A stretch of DNA of 64,000 bases from Eutreptiella sp. 'Long Island Sound 2002' (taxonomy: Eukaryota > Euglenozoa > Euglenophyceae > Eutreptiales > Eutreptiaceae). Positions 1 to 10,084 of this stretch are shown piece after piece (position 1 is the first letter of the stretch; the number at the start of each line of letters is the position of its first letter). The notes beneath the pieces are model-generated. The model was not told the origin of the DNA and searched no databases. It was given only the letters and a program-made list of their open reading frames with translations. The translations under genes were made by a program, and so were the position numbers. Where the stretch lies: positions 157,050,283 through 157,114,282 of the forward strand of contig OZ038381.1 of NCBI GenBank assembly GCA_964036045.1, written 5' to 3'.

Positions 1-273
1 GACAATATCAACCTTGCATACGCATTTGTCGGCCAACAAAGTCGACAATGCAGCACAAAACAAAATGGGAATATGTTCAAATGGCGAATGGTGCTCAGGA
101 CTCACTACAACCTGAGTTCACTCAAGTTATCCCTCTCCATCAGCGAGCACCTTGGTGTGGCGTCTCACTGGCAACGCTGATTTCTGTGAGGGGTAAGTCA
201 CCGCACCAAGGGTCCAATTGCCAATATCCACTCCGGGGTACCTCCCAATCGGTGAATTCAAAAGATGGTCGGC
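1..273 (+). repeat. 273 bp direct repeat, copy 1 (cut by window edge)
   Basis: Bases 1-273 match 1058-1330 with the only difference I see at 259 (C) versus 1316 (G). The left end is outside the window, so the true unit may be longer. Neither copy has a convincing long ORF. It could be a tandem duplication of about 1057 bp or the long terminal repeat of a small element; I cannot tell which. Confidence 0.9.
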
Positions 274-1057
274 ATACGTAAAAGTACCCAGGATAGAATC
301 AACGGAAGGAATGAGTGCACAACATAGCAAGGAGGAAGGACCATGCTCTGGTAGGGCAAGCGGTGAGTTAGGAACAAAGAACACAACGAAGAGCAACAGG
401 GGTGCCACGGCAGTGAGCAGACGGTGCCGGTGTTCCTTGTTTTGTATCCGTGCACACGGGTGGTATGTCCGAAAGGACGTATGGCACAGGTTGCACCCCG
501 TGTGTGCACGGCTAGGGCGCTAATGCAGTGAGCAGATGATGCCAGTGTTCCTCATTTTGCACCCTAGAACTACAACACACCGTGTGTGCACGTGTGGTGA
601 AACCAAAAAAATTACACTGTGCCAATCCGTACCCAGCACAGGATGTACCAAGGTAACCAAAAGGCCACTGCCTGTGGTGTAGACGTAGCGTGTCACCCCA
701 CATATGTAATAAAGTACATGCTCTTACACTCGCCGTATGTATAGATGTAGCTTGTTACCACCCACATGTACGCAAGTACATGCACTCACCCACGCTTGGA
801 GACACACAGCCGTTGGATATAGTTGTCGTAGATAACAGCAGAAGCAACACAACAAACAGGCGTGCAGCCGCATGAAAGATTGACCGAGATTCAATCACTG
901 CACGTTCAAGCAGCTAGTCCAGGCATCCCATGATGCAGCAATGATGCTTATGGTTGAACGAACACAAGTAGTAGTTGTTGTAGAAGTAGTTGAGCACAAC
1001 CCTCTGGTGGCACCACGGTGGTATAATCATGACGGCGTTATGACATCATGGCACAAG
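274..1057. other. Non-coding spacer with degenerate short tandem repeats
   Basis: No gene is recognisable. Two small degenerate duplications are visible: a roughly 40 bp block beginning GCAGTGAGCAG at 411 recurs at 525, and a roughly 55 bp block containing AGTACATGC at about 680 recurs at about 740. These look like slippage or local duplication products. Confidence 0.5.
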
Positions 1058-1329
1058 GACAATATCAACCTTGCATACGCATTTGTCGGCCAACAAAGTC
1101 GACAATGCAGCACAAAACAAAATGGGAATATGTTCAAATGGCGAATGGTGCTCAGGACTCACTACAACCTGAGTTCACTCAAGTTATCCCTCTCCATCAG
1201 CGAGCACCTTGGTGTGGCGTCTCACTGGCAACGCTGATTTCTGTGAGGGGTAAGTCACCGCACCAAGGGTCCAATTGCCAATATCCACTCCGGGGTACCT
1301 CCCAATCGGTGAATTGAAAAGATGGTCGG

Positions 1330-1330
<1 letters not shown>
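1058..1330 (+). repeat. 273 bp direct repeat, copy 2
   Basis: Near-identical partner of bases 1-273. The homology stops at GATGGTCGGC (1330), exactly where a CA microsatellite begins; in copy 1 the same boundary continues into unrelated unique sequence. Confidence 0.9.

Positions 1331-1400
<70 letters not shown>
1331..1400 (+). repeat. (CA)n microsatellite
   Basis: About 35 uninterrupted CA dinucleotides, starting exactly at the end of the second 273 bp repeat copy. Confidence 0.98.
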
Positions 1401-2571
1401 ACAGAGCTAGTCCGGAAAGTGTGGAGTTTGAGAGCTAGAGTGACTGCACTGTCCGTGCACCCACTCTGGACCCCCTCAGCGCAGAAGGTGCAGAAATTGG
1501 TTTTGGCATACGTTTTTGCCCCATGTCCGTACACTCAAAATGCTCAGAATTTTATGGGGGAATCCAAATATGGTGCAAATATGGTCCTTCTTCATCCAGC
1601 CTTGCAAACCTGGCTGCTGCGACCGGACCCCTCAGGGTGTAAATTCTTTTTTCAACAACTCCATGTATCTGTGTATGATCAGCATATCTCTCGGGGACAT
1701 TCATAACCTGCCAACTTTGTGGGTTTTGGCACTTTTCGGCAATTTCTACAACTTTTGCTCCGATGTGCAAACATGTCGTCACCTGGGGGGGGGGGGGTAT
1801 GTGTATACTTTTTGAAATCTGTGAGAAAAGGCCATTTCAGAAATATATGGGTTGGGGGGGGATAGGTGACCATACTTTTGAGTACCGAGGCCGAACTTTT
1901 CGGTGTTTCAGGGTTTTCGGGCCTCAGCCTGCTCCGCTCACGCGTGCGGGACACCAACTCACATGTTTTCCCATGGGTGCTCCGACATATTGTGGAGTTG
2001 GAGCAAAGTGAAAGGAGGTAAATGGATGCATTTTGACGTGTTGAATCCAAACATTGTGGTCCCATGCCCCAACTTGACAGCCTGTTTGAGAATTTCTGCC
2101 ATCTTTGATTTCTTGCACTCTGGTGAGCTTGATGCTGCAAGTTGCACCACGCATTACCCGGGTGTCCAAGGTAGTTATTGGTCAAAGTGATCTACATATT
2201 GGGGTCTTAGGGGGACCCATGTTGCACATATCTTCTACACATCAAATGCAACAAATCCACCCGAATGACTTGACCCTTATATGCCCATATGTTGGAGTAC
2301 TGGGGGTAGGAGTGCGGTGCAGTCTGTCTGAAACCGGATCAGAACAGGCAAAAAAAACCCAACCTGTCAACGGTAACGGCCAATTTTCGAAAAAATATGG
2401 TTCCGGACCCCCCCCCAACCCATACACTTTCTGAGTGTCTATTTTTTTCCGCTGCAGTTGATGACACTTTCTGAGTGTCTATTTTTTTTCGAATTTATCA
2501 TGACCATGCCTGCCCAGCCCACTGGGCTTTAACATGTCTAAGCACGTAGACACTCGGGAAGCCGTCCCGTT
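1401..2571. other. Non-coding stretch with poly-G runs and a dispersed repeat
   Basis: No convincing gene. Bases 1684-1728 share ATATCTCTCGGGGAC and CCTGCCAACTTTGTGGGTTT with the reverse complement of 10493-10537, marking a dispersed repeat in inverted orientation. An 18-base block, ACTTTCTGAGTGTCTATT, occurs twice at about 2425-2485. There are G or C runs near 1790 and 2409. Confidence 0.5.
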
Positions 2572-2573
2572 AG

Positions 2574-2972
2574 TGTATTAGTGTATTTGCGGAGCAGGCA
2601 CAACGGGCCGCTGAGATTGAGCGAGAGTTGGGAGAAGCACAAGCTTCCCCCCACTCTTCGCCTCCACAGTCTCCCGCCACATCGTCACTGTCCACCATAT
2701 CACCGGACTACTCGCCGACGAGGTTGTTGCCTGTGTCAAATTCCACTTCGCCGCCATACAAACGAGCCAAGTTCGCTGATCTACTACTTCACGCCGACAG
2801 TCCCAGCAGCTCTCTCGTGGCCACCTCGACCCTCCAGGCCGCCTGGGATCACTGGCGTCCAGTTTTCACGATCATCGACTACATCCAAGGTGACGAGTTC
2901 CTGTCTTCTGCCGAAAACCTTGATCGGGTGTTTCAGCTTTTAGAGTCCATTCTGGTTCACTACTATTTGTGA
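2574..2972 (+). CDS. Short open frame upstream of LINE ORF1
   Basis: An open frame runs from just after a TAG at 2571 to a TAA at 2970, with no ATG near its beginning. The translation looks protein-like: an acidic/Ala-rich start (AEQAQRAAEIERELGEAQ), a Ser/Pro-rich middle, then LQAAWDHWRPVFTIIDYIQ. It is in the same frame as ORF1 at 3090 but separated from it by several stops over about 120 bases. It could be the decayed N-terminus of the LINE ORF1 protein, a small leader ORF, or a host exon. I do not recognise a domain. Confidence 0.4.
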   Translation, partial: CISVFAEQAQRAAEIERELGEAQASPHSSPPQSPATSSLSTISPDYSPTRLLPVSNSTSPPYKRAKFADLLLHADSPSSSLVATSTLQAAWDHWRPVFTIIDYIQGDEFLSSAENLDRVFQLLESILVHYYL

Positions 2973-3089
2973 ACTCAAAGCTCTGGGCGCTTCTTGGTCC
3001 CGCTTTCCTTGGGGTCTGCGCCCCCCCTGTCCCCCTGTACGACTCCCCTCTCCAGCTCACCGTGACGGACACGAATTGTCGCTGACAAG

Positions 3090-5279
3090 ATGTCTGACAT
3101 GGAGACAAGTACTGATGAAATGCTTCTGGCAGTGGGAACCACTGCTCTCTCTGCACCTGTATGTGATGTTAACATTCTAGATTTTTCGGCCAAGCATGAT
3201 CTCTCGGTTTTGACTGCGCGGTACCAGGAAGCCCTCAAGGCTGTTGATCAGCCTAAACTGCTTGAACCAGCAGTTCTTCAACAATGCAAAGAAGCGGTTA
3301 CGGCTTATGCCTCTGCGATTCGTCTCTCTGTGAAAAAATTAGAAGTCTCTGCAGACCATGCTTTATCTCAAGCACGAGACAACCTGTATGCTCTTGAGCA
3401 GTAACAGGCTGAGGTATGGCAACAATACAAAAAGTTACCCGAACAAGCGGCTCCAGAAGCTACAAAGAAATTACAGTCCGAGTGGGAAACAATTACCACT
3501 CAGGTCCGTCAAGTGGAAGCCATCATTCTCCAGCTTATGGTGACTCCTGACGATCATCTGGCAAGTTTGGTCAAGGAGCAGAAGCAAACCATTCTGTCTC
3601 AGCACGAAGCACTGCGCCAGCAACGACAACAGCTTAATGATCATGAAAAGCAACACAAGAGGAGCAGGCAAACATCGGGGAGTTCGCCCCCTTCCAAGGG
3701 AGGGGCGTTTTCCAAAGTTATTGTATCCAATGTTCTGAAAGCGCGTGACGAGGCTGAAGGAAAACTGGAACTAGCGACTGCTCCACTGCTGTTGCAAGGG
3801 GAACAAGAACAGCTGGCGTACCAATTTGAGTGGGAGAATTTTGATAAAATTCTCCAAGAGGACACCCGTCTCTCGACAGAAAAACCGGCCATTCGGTGGA
3901 CCTCTATCAAGAGCATGCAACCATCGAAACTCACCGAACTCTTCCCATCTGAACAAAATAATGATGTCGTCCTCGTAGTTCATTACAGTGATTTGCAGCA
4001 GCTTTCTCATTTAGGTATCAAGTTTCTTGATGAAGCAAACATAGACCGATGTGACATTCTGGTTTTAACGCCAGATGATCTTCCCATGTTTCCACATGCA
4101 AGACCCACGATTGAGAAGCAGGTTCCATGGCATCTGGACGAAGTATGCAAACTGAGTCGACCTCTGAGTGTCGAGGGAGGGGGGGGACTGCATGGTTTTG
4201 TGGCACTTTCCACTAAACGTGGCAGGCTCAATCATCTCGCCCCCACCTTCAGTCGAAGAAAACTACTTGCAGAGGGCCTTGGTGCTCTCCAAGTACAAAT
4301 GGAACTGCCCCAGTCTGAAAAACAATGGTTTGCCATCACCGCCGAAGATAGGGCAATCCCGGGGATACTACATGGGTTAGGACGCACAGGCCCGGCCTGT
4401 GTGTCCAATCCACATAAGAACATCAAGGGTGTACGCATTGTGTGGCATCAATTGAATGATGAGGATCGCACGCAAATGACGAAAGCTTACAAATCATGCC
4501 CATATTTTTCTGTCTCCCGCGAGGAAGAGCACGGAGGGGAGGAGATGCATGACTGCCCTCTGGTCTTACAGTTCTATCCAAAGGCAACCGTGAGGCAGTC
4601 TCTAGGCCCCTTCTTATGGCATGCAGTGCATAATTCCCTGTCTCAGCACTCGCCTGAAGGAGCAGGGTTCTCGATACAGCTTGCAGCCAGGGCCAAAGTC
4701 AGGGTTGGCATGCCGAACCTTGAACAGGCACAAGCCTGGCTTTTGCAGGCCAAATTTGAGTTGGAGGTGATGGGGTTAAATATAAAAAATGAGCGTACCA
4801 ACGAACCAGTTTCTGATTTTGTTGACACCTCATACTCGGAAAGTACGGCCTCCACGGCCTCACATAAGTCAAAACGGGGTCACAGCCCTCCGCCCCAGCA
4901 GTTTGATCAAATGGTATTTTACGATCTTCCCCCTCGATTGGAGGCCCCAGACATCATTCAAATGTTTTCCTCCAAAGGAAAGCAGGTATCCTCTGCAGCA
5001 AGGTTATCCTGGACCCCTGGAGACATCAGTCAGTCTGCCTGGCAGGTCACTGGCGACAGTCTGATGGATCTACATGGCGCTGTTGTGCGCGACCCCTCCA
5101 GGCGCCAGCCAATGTATATCATCAGCTTTGCGCGGTACAATTTAGAGGCGACTGAACAGAGACGCAAAGCACGTGAACGCAGGGGCCACACAGCACAACC
5201 GTCCACTGGCCAAGCATCGGGAAATAAATGGAGGTCCAGCTATGTGCAGGTGGTAAAAGGGAAATCCAAGACATCATGA
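3090..5279 (+). CDS. LINE 1 ORF1 protein, interrupted by one in-frame TAA
   Basis: Starts at ATG 3090, the first Met after a TGA at 3063. The frame reads 104 codons to TAA at 3402-3404 and then continues in the same frame, without frameshift, as a Gln/Glu/Lys-rich coiled-coil-like stretch and on to TGA at 5277-5279, giving 730 codons if the stop is bypassed. The C-terminal part (from about FYDLPPRLEAPDIIQMF) looks like an RNA-binding fold of the kind found in LINE ORF1 proteins, but I see no clear CCHC knuckle. In LINEs ORF1 binds element RNA to form the RNP. Its stop overlaps the ORF2 start (ATGA at 5276), suggesting termination-reinitiation. The TAA could be a C-to-T change of CAA (Gln). 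Confidence 0.7.
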
Positions 5280-6112
5280 CGTCGACCTCCAATGATAATC
5301 AACCACCACTGTTTGGGTCATTATCGCTGATGACACTGAACATCAACGGCCTGACCACAAAAATCAAATGTGGCAAAAAAAAGATCCCAAAGTTTGTTGC
5401 CCTCACGCAATACCTCTCTTCCAAGGATATCGATATTGCGGCCATCCAGGAACCGCATTTCTCCAGCGACCAGGCAACTGCCGAAATTTCCAAACATCTG
5501 GCCACGGCAGGTTATCAGTTTCGCACCAATCTTGTCTCTGAGGGTAGGGGGGGGGCGGCAATGATCTGGAAAAACACCTGGACACTTGTTGAAGCTATCC
5601 CGTTGGGATCCAGGTTCCTGACTGTCATTCTTAAGAACGCCGAGGGACAATTCTTGTGTGCCACGAGCGCACATTTCCATCACCGCTCTGCTATACGCAC
5701 TGAGCAATGGCATGCCCTGTACACTATGCTTGCCACGCTGTCCTATACACACAAAGTGTTATTGGCGGACCACAACTCCATCATTGTCCCTGCCAGAGAC
5801 TCGTCTCCAGTATTTGAGGACAAGGTGACCACAATCATGGAATCACGTGACATAGAAGTCAGGGCCCTGCATCAGCTGGGCCTCACTGACGCCTATCTGG
5901 AAGTGCATAGCCAACAGGTGGATGCAAAATATGATCCCCCCCCAGGGTTTACATATGGTTTTGGGGTGCAGGACCAGCCGCAAGTGGAGTCTGACTCAGA
6001 CTCTGAAGATGAGACACCAGAGAAAAACTTGAGACGAATTGACCGCATACATGTGTCGGACCCTCCGCCCCCATCTGGCAGAGGCCTACACAGCTTTTCT
6101 TGCACGCGCTGA
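5276..6112 (+). CDS. LINE 1 ORF2, endonuclease part
   Basis: The start is taken as ATG 5276, which overlaps the ORF1 stop; an earlier in-frame ATG lies at 5228. It encodes an exonuclease-endonuclease-phosphatase (APE-type) domain: LNINGL near the N-terminus, the catalytic Glu in AIQEPH, and RIDRIHVS near the end. The usual GDFN box is replaced by LADHNS. The domain nicks target DNA to prime reverse transcription. The frame fails just before the domain's final SDHKAVLVS-like box, which is found in another frame (ADHKAVLVS, about 6108). The shift is of one base and lies near the C5 run at 6068-6072, so a homopolymer change or sequencing error is likely. Confidence 0.8.
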   Translation: MTSTSNDNQPPLFGSLSLMTLNINGLTTKIKCGKKKIPKFVALTQYLSSKDIDIAAIQEPHFSSDQATAEISKHLATAGYQFRTNLVSEGRGGAAMIWKNTWTLVEAIPLGSRFLTVILKNAEGQFLCATSAHFHHRSAIRTEQWHALYTMLATLSYTHKVLLADHNSIIVPARDSSPVFEDKVTTIMESRDIEVRALHQLGLTDAYLEVHSQQVDAKYDPPPGFTYGFGVQDQPQVESDSDSEDETPEKNLRRIDRIHVSDPPPPSGRGLHSFSCTR

Positions 6113-9100
6113 CCATAAAGCAGTTCTTGTTTCCTGTAAGCCACCAGATTTGGATTCTTCCTCGGGCAGGTTTCGATGCCCAGACGACATACTTGATGAT
6201 GAAGCGGCTGTTCAGGCCCTGGCAGACAGGCTACAGGAATTACCGGGGTCGTCCCATCAGTGGTGGGAATTGGCTCTGCAAAATATTCGAGCCTCTTCAC
6301 TGCAGTACAGAAATGAACATGCTCCACCCAGAGAATACAATTTGCTAGGCATTATTCTGGCGTCCTCTGTACACAGAGTTTGCTCTCAGGGTTGGGCGTA
6401 TTTACAGATGCAAGGGTTCTACCCTTCGTCTGAAGCGAGTGCCTACTCGCTCATTGTTGCGTTGTATGAAAAGAATGCCCAGGATAAGGCAGGGTTACAC
6501 CTCATTTCACAGCTGAAAGGGCTCTTAGCGGGGGAAGAGCTCAATGCTGAGTCCCCCAAGGAAAGGCAACGCCAAATCCAAAAACTGATGACAGAACTAC
6601 AGCAGCGGCGTAAACTCGGTTGGGTAAAAAATGCAGGGGGCAAGATCCTCCACAATCCAGTTCAAGTGGCTGAGGCCCTGGCTCATCATTGGTCAGGGGT
6701 GTCCGTGGATGGGCAACAGACAGTACAGCAATGTGTACACTACTTAAGAAGTCTGGGTCTGCCAGGCAATTTTGAAATTATGGCAAAGGCACTCTTCCGA
6801 CCGCTATCCGAAGAAATCGTGCAAGAGGGGCTGGACAGGCTGTTTAACAATGTGTCCCCAGGGGATGATGGGATTGGGGCCAAGTTTTACAAAACCTTTC
6901 AGTCCCTGTTTGTACCGCGCATGTTTGAACTTGCTCAAGAATCCTTTGCGGCAGGTAAATTGCCTGAGGGCTGGCACATGGGACTGCTGAACTGCCTTCC
7001 AAAAGTCGCGGGAGCAGCGACCATTCCGCGCCTACGCCCAATCGCCCTCCAGGACGTGAAAAAAAAATGGCTTATGAATATATTATGCATCCAAATCGAG
7101 CAGATTTTTAAACAACTAACGCAGAGGCGCCAGGTGGGCTGCATTAAGGGACGCCAGATGTTGCATCACGTCTGGGGTGTCTGCTCCAGCTATGACACCA
7201 TGCACACAGGGGCCTTAGTGACTTTTGACTATTCAAATGCATTTCCGTCCCTCACCCACCAGTACATTGCTGCAGTGCTCGAGCTGATCCAGCTCCCAGC
7301 CTCGTACATTGCGTTTGTACTTGATGTGCTTTCTGCTCCTTACCACTTCTGCGTGGGGAGGGGGGTTGTTAGGGAAGTAATTTTTCAGCCGCAAGCAGGG
7401 ATAGGGCAGGGGGATCCCTTTTCGCCAGTACTCTTTTCCTTTTGTGTCTCCTTCATTCTATACCCTATTGAGCGGGTGGAGAGATCTGTCCCTTACATGT
7501 ACGCAGATGATCTTTGCATCGTCATCTCTGGGACGCGAATTGTCCCCATCATTCAGGAGATCTGTGAGATTATGAATCGCTTTGCTATTTTTTCAGGGTT
7601 AAAGATTAATTTCTCCAAATGTGGCATTGTTGTCAAGGGGCCTCTCCATCCTCTTGACCAGCAGGCCATAGAACAAACGCCGAGTGGTGAAGTCCTGCTG
7701 GGCATCTCTCTGTGCCCGCATGTCAAATATCTAGGCGTGAGAATGGGGAACATAACGTCAGATGAAGCCTTCTCTTTCCCATTAGCGGAAGCCCAACGGC
7801 GAGCCTCGCGCTTGGCGGCGCTACAGTTTTCCCTTCGGGAGCGCATTCTGCTCCTCAAAACATGGATTCTGCCCACTGTGCTTTTAACAGCTAGGGCATA
7901 TTTTCCATCGGACATTACCATCAAAGCACTCAAAGGGGTTTTCAATACTGCACTGGGTGTAGACAGCTGGGGAGTCACCCTAGACCAGATTGCACAGCCG
8001 CCGGAACTGGGGGGTTATCAGCTCCCCACCCCAAAGGTCTGGCTTCATGCGCAGTTTGGGACGGCTTTCCATGCATTCCTCAAAGACCCGAACGTCTTTC
8101 CGGCGTCACTGGTGACTCGCTTTACCAATTGGTGTCACACTTTTGGAGTACAGCTGCATGCTTGGGCACTTCCATACTTGCAACTCGGTCCGATTCCGTA
8201 TAAGACATTTGACTACCTGTCTTTCAGTGTAAAGTCCTTTTCTATCGCCAAGAGATACGTCTTGGACGGGCTAGCTGATCAATCAGCGATCGGCCAGCTA
8301 CCCCTCTGGCATTCAGCGGTTTTTAAAAATGAGTCACATCTGACATATTATTCCCCCAAACTGATTTCCATGAGTATTCTTACGATTGCGGATTTATTTG
8401 ATGAACATATGCTCCCTCGGGCAGATCTGCTTAAACACATTGGACCGACCTGGCAAGCCCTGTACAGGCAAGCCCCTCGGAACATGCTGACGGTACCGGT
8501 CACAGACTGGTCCCTACCGTCAGTGTGGACCGCAGCGTGGGCTAAGTCCCTCGCACTGAAGAGGCTAGCAGCCAATCCACACACGGAGACTCGCTGCTCC
8601 CCGCGTGTCTGGCAGGCTTTCTGGAGAGCCTCACTCCCTCCCTCTATCACAGATTTCTGTCATCAGGCGCTTTGGGGTAAACTCAAAGTGGCAGAACGTC
8701 TCTGCTCGTGGACTAAGTCCTCCAGATGTCCGGTCTGTGGGGCTCTGGAGACGGTCTCTCACGCCTTAACCTCGTGCCGCTTCCATGTTATTATTTTTGA
8801 TGCTCTTAGCAAGTGTTGGGAAGTCCCTGTTGTTGACGGGACAGCTTACTATGCGCAGCAGTTGCCACTGGAACACTCGTTCTCACACCCGGTGGGGATC
8901 ATGACCTGGACAGCGCGAGCTGCCCATTGGTCTATGCGCAACTCCCTCCTCAGGGGGGGCATTGCCACGTTTGACGCCTTCCTCACAGTCTGGATTAAAT
9001 TCGTAAAGGGCCTGGTGGAATGGGAACCACTTTCTAAATTCTCAGCGGTTTTTCAACAGTTTTATGCGTCTCTGGTTCACCAAAAAAATCATGGCTCTTT

Positions 9101-9200
9101 TCTCATGGAAAAAATTGAGTATGCTGCACCAGCAGAGGAGGCCGAGGAACGACAAGCCAAGCGACATCGTAAACAGGTTCACAAACTGCAGCTGCAGTAG
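6040..9200 (+). CDS. LINE 1 ORF2, reverse transcriptase and zinc-knuckle part
   Basis: A long open frame completing the endonuclease (ADHKAVLVS) and carrying a LINE reverse transcriptase: the fingers motif LRPIALQDVKKKW, the palm motif with catalytic Asp (FDYSNAFPS), GIGQGDPFSPVLF, and the YADD box at 7500-7511. Downstream, near 8730, is the CX2CX7HX4C knuckle (CPVCGALETVSHALTSC) typical of the zf-RVT segment. It ends at TAG 9198. Nothing in this stretch is interrupted, so decay is limited to the junctions. The nominal first Met around 6039 is not a real start; this should be continuous with the endonuclease. Confidence 0.85.
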
Positions 9201-10084
9201 CAGCAAAGTCTAAAATAGCCACCCATGAGGCGGCAGGGCGCATCCTAGTACTTACAGATGGATCGGCGGAGTGGGTTAAAGGCGTGGGATGGATCGGTGG
9301 GTGGGGATGCCACTCCTCACAGGGGTGGGAGTCGGCCTCACACTTACCACCACACACCAGACAAACAGTGAATCGAGCGGAGCCGAGAGCGGTGCTGGAG
9401 GTAGTGATGCACTTTGGCCATCAGGCGGTACAGGTAGCTGTGATGACAGACTCCTCCTATGTACACTCGGGCCTGCAAGGCAATGCCATGCAGTGGCGTG
9501 CCAATGGTTGGGTTTCTGCCCAAGGCCCAGTCACGAATGTAGATCTCTGGATTGACTTGATGCAGATTCTGGATGTTTCCCTGGCTCAATTCTCATGGGT
9601 CAAAGTGCCAAGTCACGCAGGAATACCAGGTAATGACAGAGCGGATGAATTGGCGTTAGCGGGAAGACTATCCTCCCCCTTGTACGCCACGGTCCGGGCA
9701 AGGGTACCCCCCCCCCCCCTCACCCCCCTGGCTACCCCCCCAAGGGACCCTTTGGAAGGAGAGCCTAGCTCAAGACTCACAGGGGTGGAGGTCACCCCCC
9801 TTTGTGACGCGGATCTGTGCACACCCTTCACGCTGCGGGCCCTCCAGGACCCACAGCCACATCAACACGATTTGCCAGTGAGGCGACTATTTGGGGCAGA
9901 GAGTCAGTCTGAGGTACTACCAAGTGACCCTTTGTCTGACGACTCGCTTGTCCTCTCGCAGGTGTCCACCATTGAATCGCCAGGCTGTCAGAATGAGCCT
10001 GATTTTATGTCCAGTGATGAAGTCTCTGCATTGGAGTTTAGCACAGATGTAAGTTCAACCAGGAAACGTAGGAATCACCGATAA
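9171..10084 (+). CDS. LINE 1 RNase H domain with Pro/Ser-rich tail
   Basis: An open frame overlapping the last 10 codons of the reverse transcriptase in the -1 frame. It carries a type I RNase H with all four acidic residues visible: TDGSA (about 9254), E in EPRAVLEVV, D in MTDSSYV, and D in GNDRADELAL. The domain would remove RNA from the cDNA hybrid. There is no ATG before the first catalytic Asp, so it must be made by frameshifting from the reverse transcriptase frame, or the copy carries an indel. After the domain an unusual tail of about 130 residues, first Pro-rich (a C9 run lies near 9711) and then Ser/Asp-rich, runs to a basic end (TRKRRNHR). I do not recognise the tail. Confidence 0.8.

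Larger units (their letters stand above)
2574..10084 (+). mobile_element. LINE (non-LTR retrotransposon) 1, nearly full length
   Basis: A plus-strand non-LTR retrotransposon with the usual order: ORF1, apurinic-type endonuclease, reverse transcriptase with a YADD catalytic box, a C-terminal zinc knuckle, then RNase H. Coding runs almost without interruption for about 7 kb. The copy has one in-frame TAA in ORF1, a frame change inside the endonuclease at a C5 run, and a frame change before RNase H, so as written it would need recoding or is recently dead. I cannot fix the outer ends: no target-site duplication or poly-A tail is evident after 10084. Confidence 0.85.

Noticed and set aside
1184-1534. 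ORFs with Cys-Val or His-Thr repeats at 1184-1706
   Set aside because: These are translations of the CA microsatellite.
3402-3404. Stop-codon reassignment (TAA/TAG as Gln, TGA as sense) as an explanation for in-frame stops
   Set aside because: Long frames such as pol (over 1600 codons) and LINE reverse transcriptase (over 1000 codons) contain no internal TAA, TAG or TGA and end normally, which would not be expected under a reassigned code.
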